The translations under genes and the position numbers were made by a program. Positions 63,004 to 64,000 of a stretch of 64,000 nt of DNA are shown one piece after another; position 1 is the stretch's first letter; each line of letters begins with the position of its first letter. The notes beneath the pieces are model-generated. The model was not told the origin of the DNA. It ran no database searches and saw nothing but the letters and a program-made list of their open reading frames with translations. Source of the stretch: Trichoplax adhaerens (Eukaryota > Placozoa > Uniplacotomia > Trichoplacea > Trichoplacidae); NCBI RefSeq assembly GCF_000150275.1, contig NW_002060947.1:728695-792694 (forward strand), given 5' to 3'.

Positions 63004-64000
63004 TCATCTTCTTTTAAGGCCTAATAAGATACCATTTGCTGGTGATAAAGTAGATCCTGCTGTAATTTGCAAAGGTGTTTCGGTTTCGTTGACGGTCAGT
63101 AACTGAAAATTTTGTAAAATAGCCACTAGAGCGGCTCTCACTTCTAACAAGGCTAAACGTGTTCCAATACAATTTCGAGGACCACCGCCGAATGGAATAA
63201 AGGCCATAGGATGGTGTTTGATTTTTTCTTCCGGTGTGAATCTCTCAGGTATAAATTTTTCAGGATTAGGCCATATTTGAGGATTGTGATGGACTGCATA
63301 AATTGGAATAACTGCCATAATACCCTTAGGAATACGGATGCCATTAATGGTAGTATCTTTTCTAACATCACGATGTGCCATGTAACCAGCAGGATACAAC
63401 CGTAATGTTTCAGAAATGGTCATTTCTAAATAAGGCAAATTATTTAAGGTATCATAATTTACAGAGGTCGTATCAGGACAATTGGAATCAATTTCGTCGT
63501 GCAACTTGCGTTGTATTTCAGGGTTGGTCGCAATTAAATAAGATGCAAAGGCAATGGTATTTGCTGTTGTTTCATAGCCGGCTATAAGGAATACAAATGC
63601 TTGGCTTACGATTTCATCATCACTTAGTTTATCATTGTCCCCAGCTTCGATCATTTGCTGCAGAATATCTCTACGACAGGGTATCCCAGCTACCATAGAC
63701 TTTCTCCTCTCCTTGATGACACTTTTGACTGTTTTAGTTAAATAATCCATAGAATAGGTTATTTTTCCACCTAAGATTGGTTCTAGAATGCGAAATAGTG
63801 ATGGCATAAATATGATTAAAAACTGTAATAAACCAGGTAAACTTCTAAATAGCGTAGCAGCTGCTTCGGTTAATTTTTCTTCTTGCTCCTGTGACTCAAT
63901 TTCTATTCCAAATACGGTAGCAAGGATGACAGACATTGAAAACTTGCCACTTTGACGCCAAAAATCGATTGGTAAGCCTTTGGCTATCGCATCATCGCAA
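63004..64000 (-). CDS. Cytochrome P450, clan 3 (CYP3-like), 5' end beyond window
   Basis: The frame is open to the window edge, giving about 332 C-terminal residues; the membrane anchor and N-terminal third are missing. P450s of this type are ER-anchored haem monooxygenases that use NADPH-P450 reductase to oxidise lipophilic substrates. Visible in order from the amino side: DFWRQSGKFSMSVILATVFG (C/D-helix region typical of clan 3), the I-helix oxygen-binding motif AGYETT, the K-helix SETLRL (E-x-x-R), the PERF-type FIPERF, and the haem-binding loop FGGGPRNCIG with the Cys ligand. It then ends LKRR with TAA-type termination at 63004. All catalytic motifs are intact, so it is probably functional. 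The large uninterrupted exon covers the catalytic core. Substrate unknown; CYP3/CYP5-like placement is by motif and general resemblance. Confidence 0.93.
   Translation of the reverse strand, partial: CDDAIAKGLPIDFWRQSGKFSMSVILATVFGIEIESQEQEEKLTEAAATLFRSLPGLLQFLIIFMPSLFRILEPILGGKITYSMDYLTKTVKSVIKERRKSMVAGIPCRRDILQQMIEAGDNDKLSDDEIVSQAFVFLIAGYETTANTIAFASYLIATNPEIQRKLHDEIDSNCPDTTSVNYDTLNNLPYLEMTISETLRLYPAGYMAHRDVRKDTTINGIRIPKGIMAVIPIYAVHHNPQIWPNPEKFIPERFTPEEKIKHHPMAFIPFGGGPRNCIGTRLALLEVRAALVAILQNFQLLTVNETETPLQITAGSTLSPANGILLGLKRR

Overview
The window looks like nuclear DNA of an early-branching animal. It is strongly AT-rich. It holds spliced genes with GT-AG introns, a tandem family of seven-transmembrane (class A, rhodopsin-like) receptors, a secreted IgGFc-binding-domain protein and a clan-3 (CYP3-like) cytochrome P450. 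It also carries solo LTRs of LTR retrotransposons. A placozoan (Trichoplax/Hoilungia type) is my best guess from base composition, receptor expansion and gene structure. That is inference, because no marker gene fixes the taxon.

Layout. On the minus strand at 224-2319 lies a two-exon gene for a secreted protein that is essentially one IgGFc-binding domain. From 10.8 to 60.6 kb there are six related two-exon receptor genes, all on the plus strand, roughly 7-13 kb apart: GPCR-1 (10858-12394), GPCR-2 (18234-19994), GPCR-3 (26649-28594), GPCR-4 (38713-40974), GPCR-5 (50679-52292) and GPCR-6 (58912-60577). In all six, exon 1 encodes the N-tail, TM1 and TM2, exon 2 encodes the rest, and a phase-2 intron sits at the same place just after TM2. 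Ignoring short or out-of-frame reading frames, nothing else between them looks like a gene. At the right edge the minus strand carries the C-terminal two thirds of a P450, which runs out of the window.

The receptors share unusual motif changes. The D/E-R-Y box at the end of TM3 reads A-S-Y (S-C-Y or V-S-Y in two members), so the G-protein-contacting Arg is absent in all. In five of six, TM6 has S-Y-x-P in place of C-W-x-P, and TM7 has N-P-x-x-F/L in place of N-P-x-x-Y. GPCR-2 carries an in-frame TGA exactly where its relatives have the conserved Arg of a C-R-L motif. GPCR-3 lacks an ATG for its N-tail.

The gene-free DNA holds several solo-LTR-like insertions with TG...CA ends, TATA and AATAAA signals in the same sense, and perfect 5-bp target duplications in four cases. 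One of these is nested inside another, one lies 52 bp upstream of GPCR-4, and one is a 178-bp internally deleted derivative. There is also a nearly perfect 571-bp tandem duplication and several short dispersed repeats. No gag, pol or transposase coding sequence, tRNA, rRNA or CRISPR array was seen.
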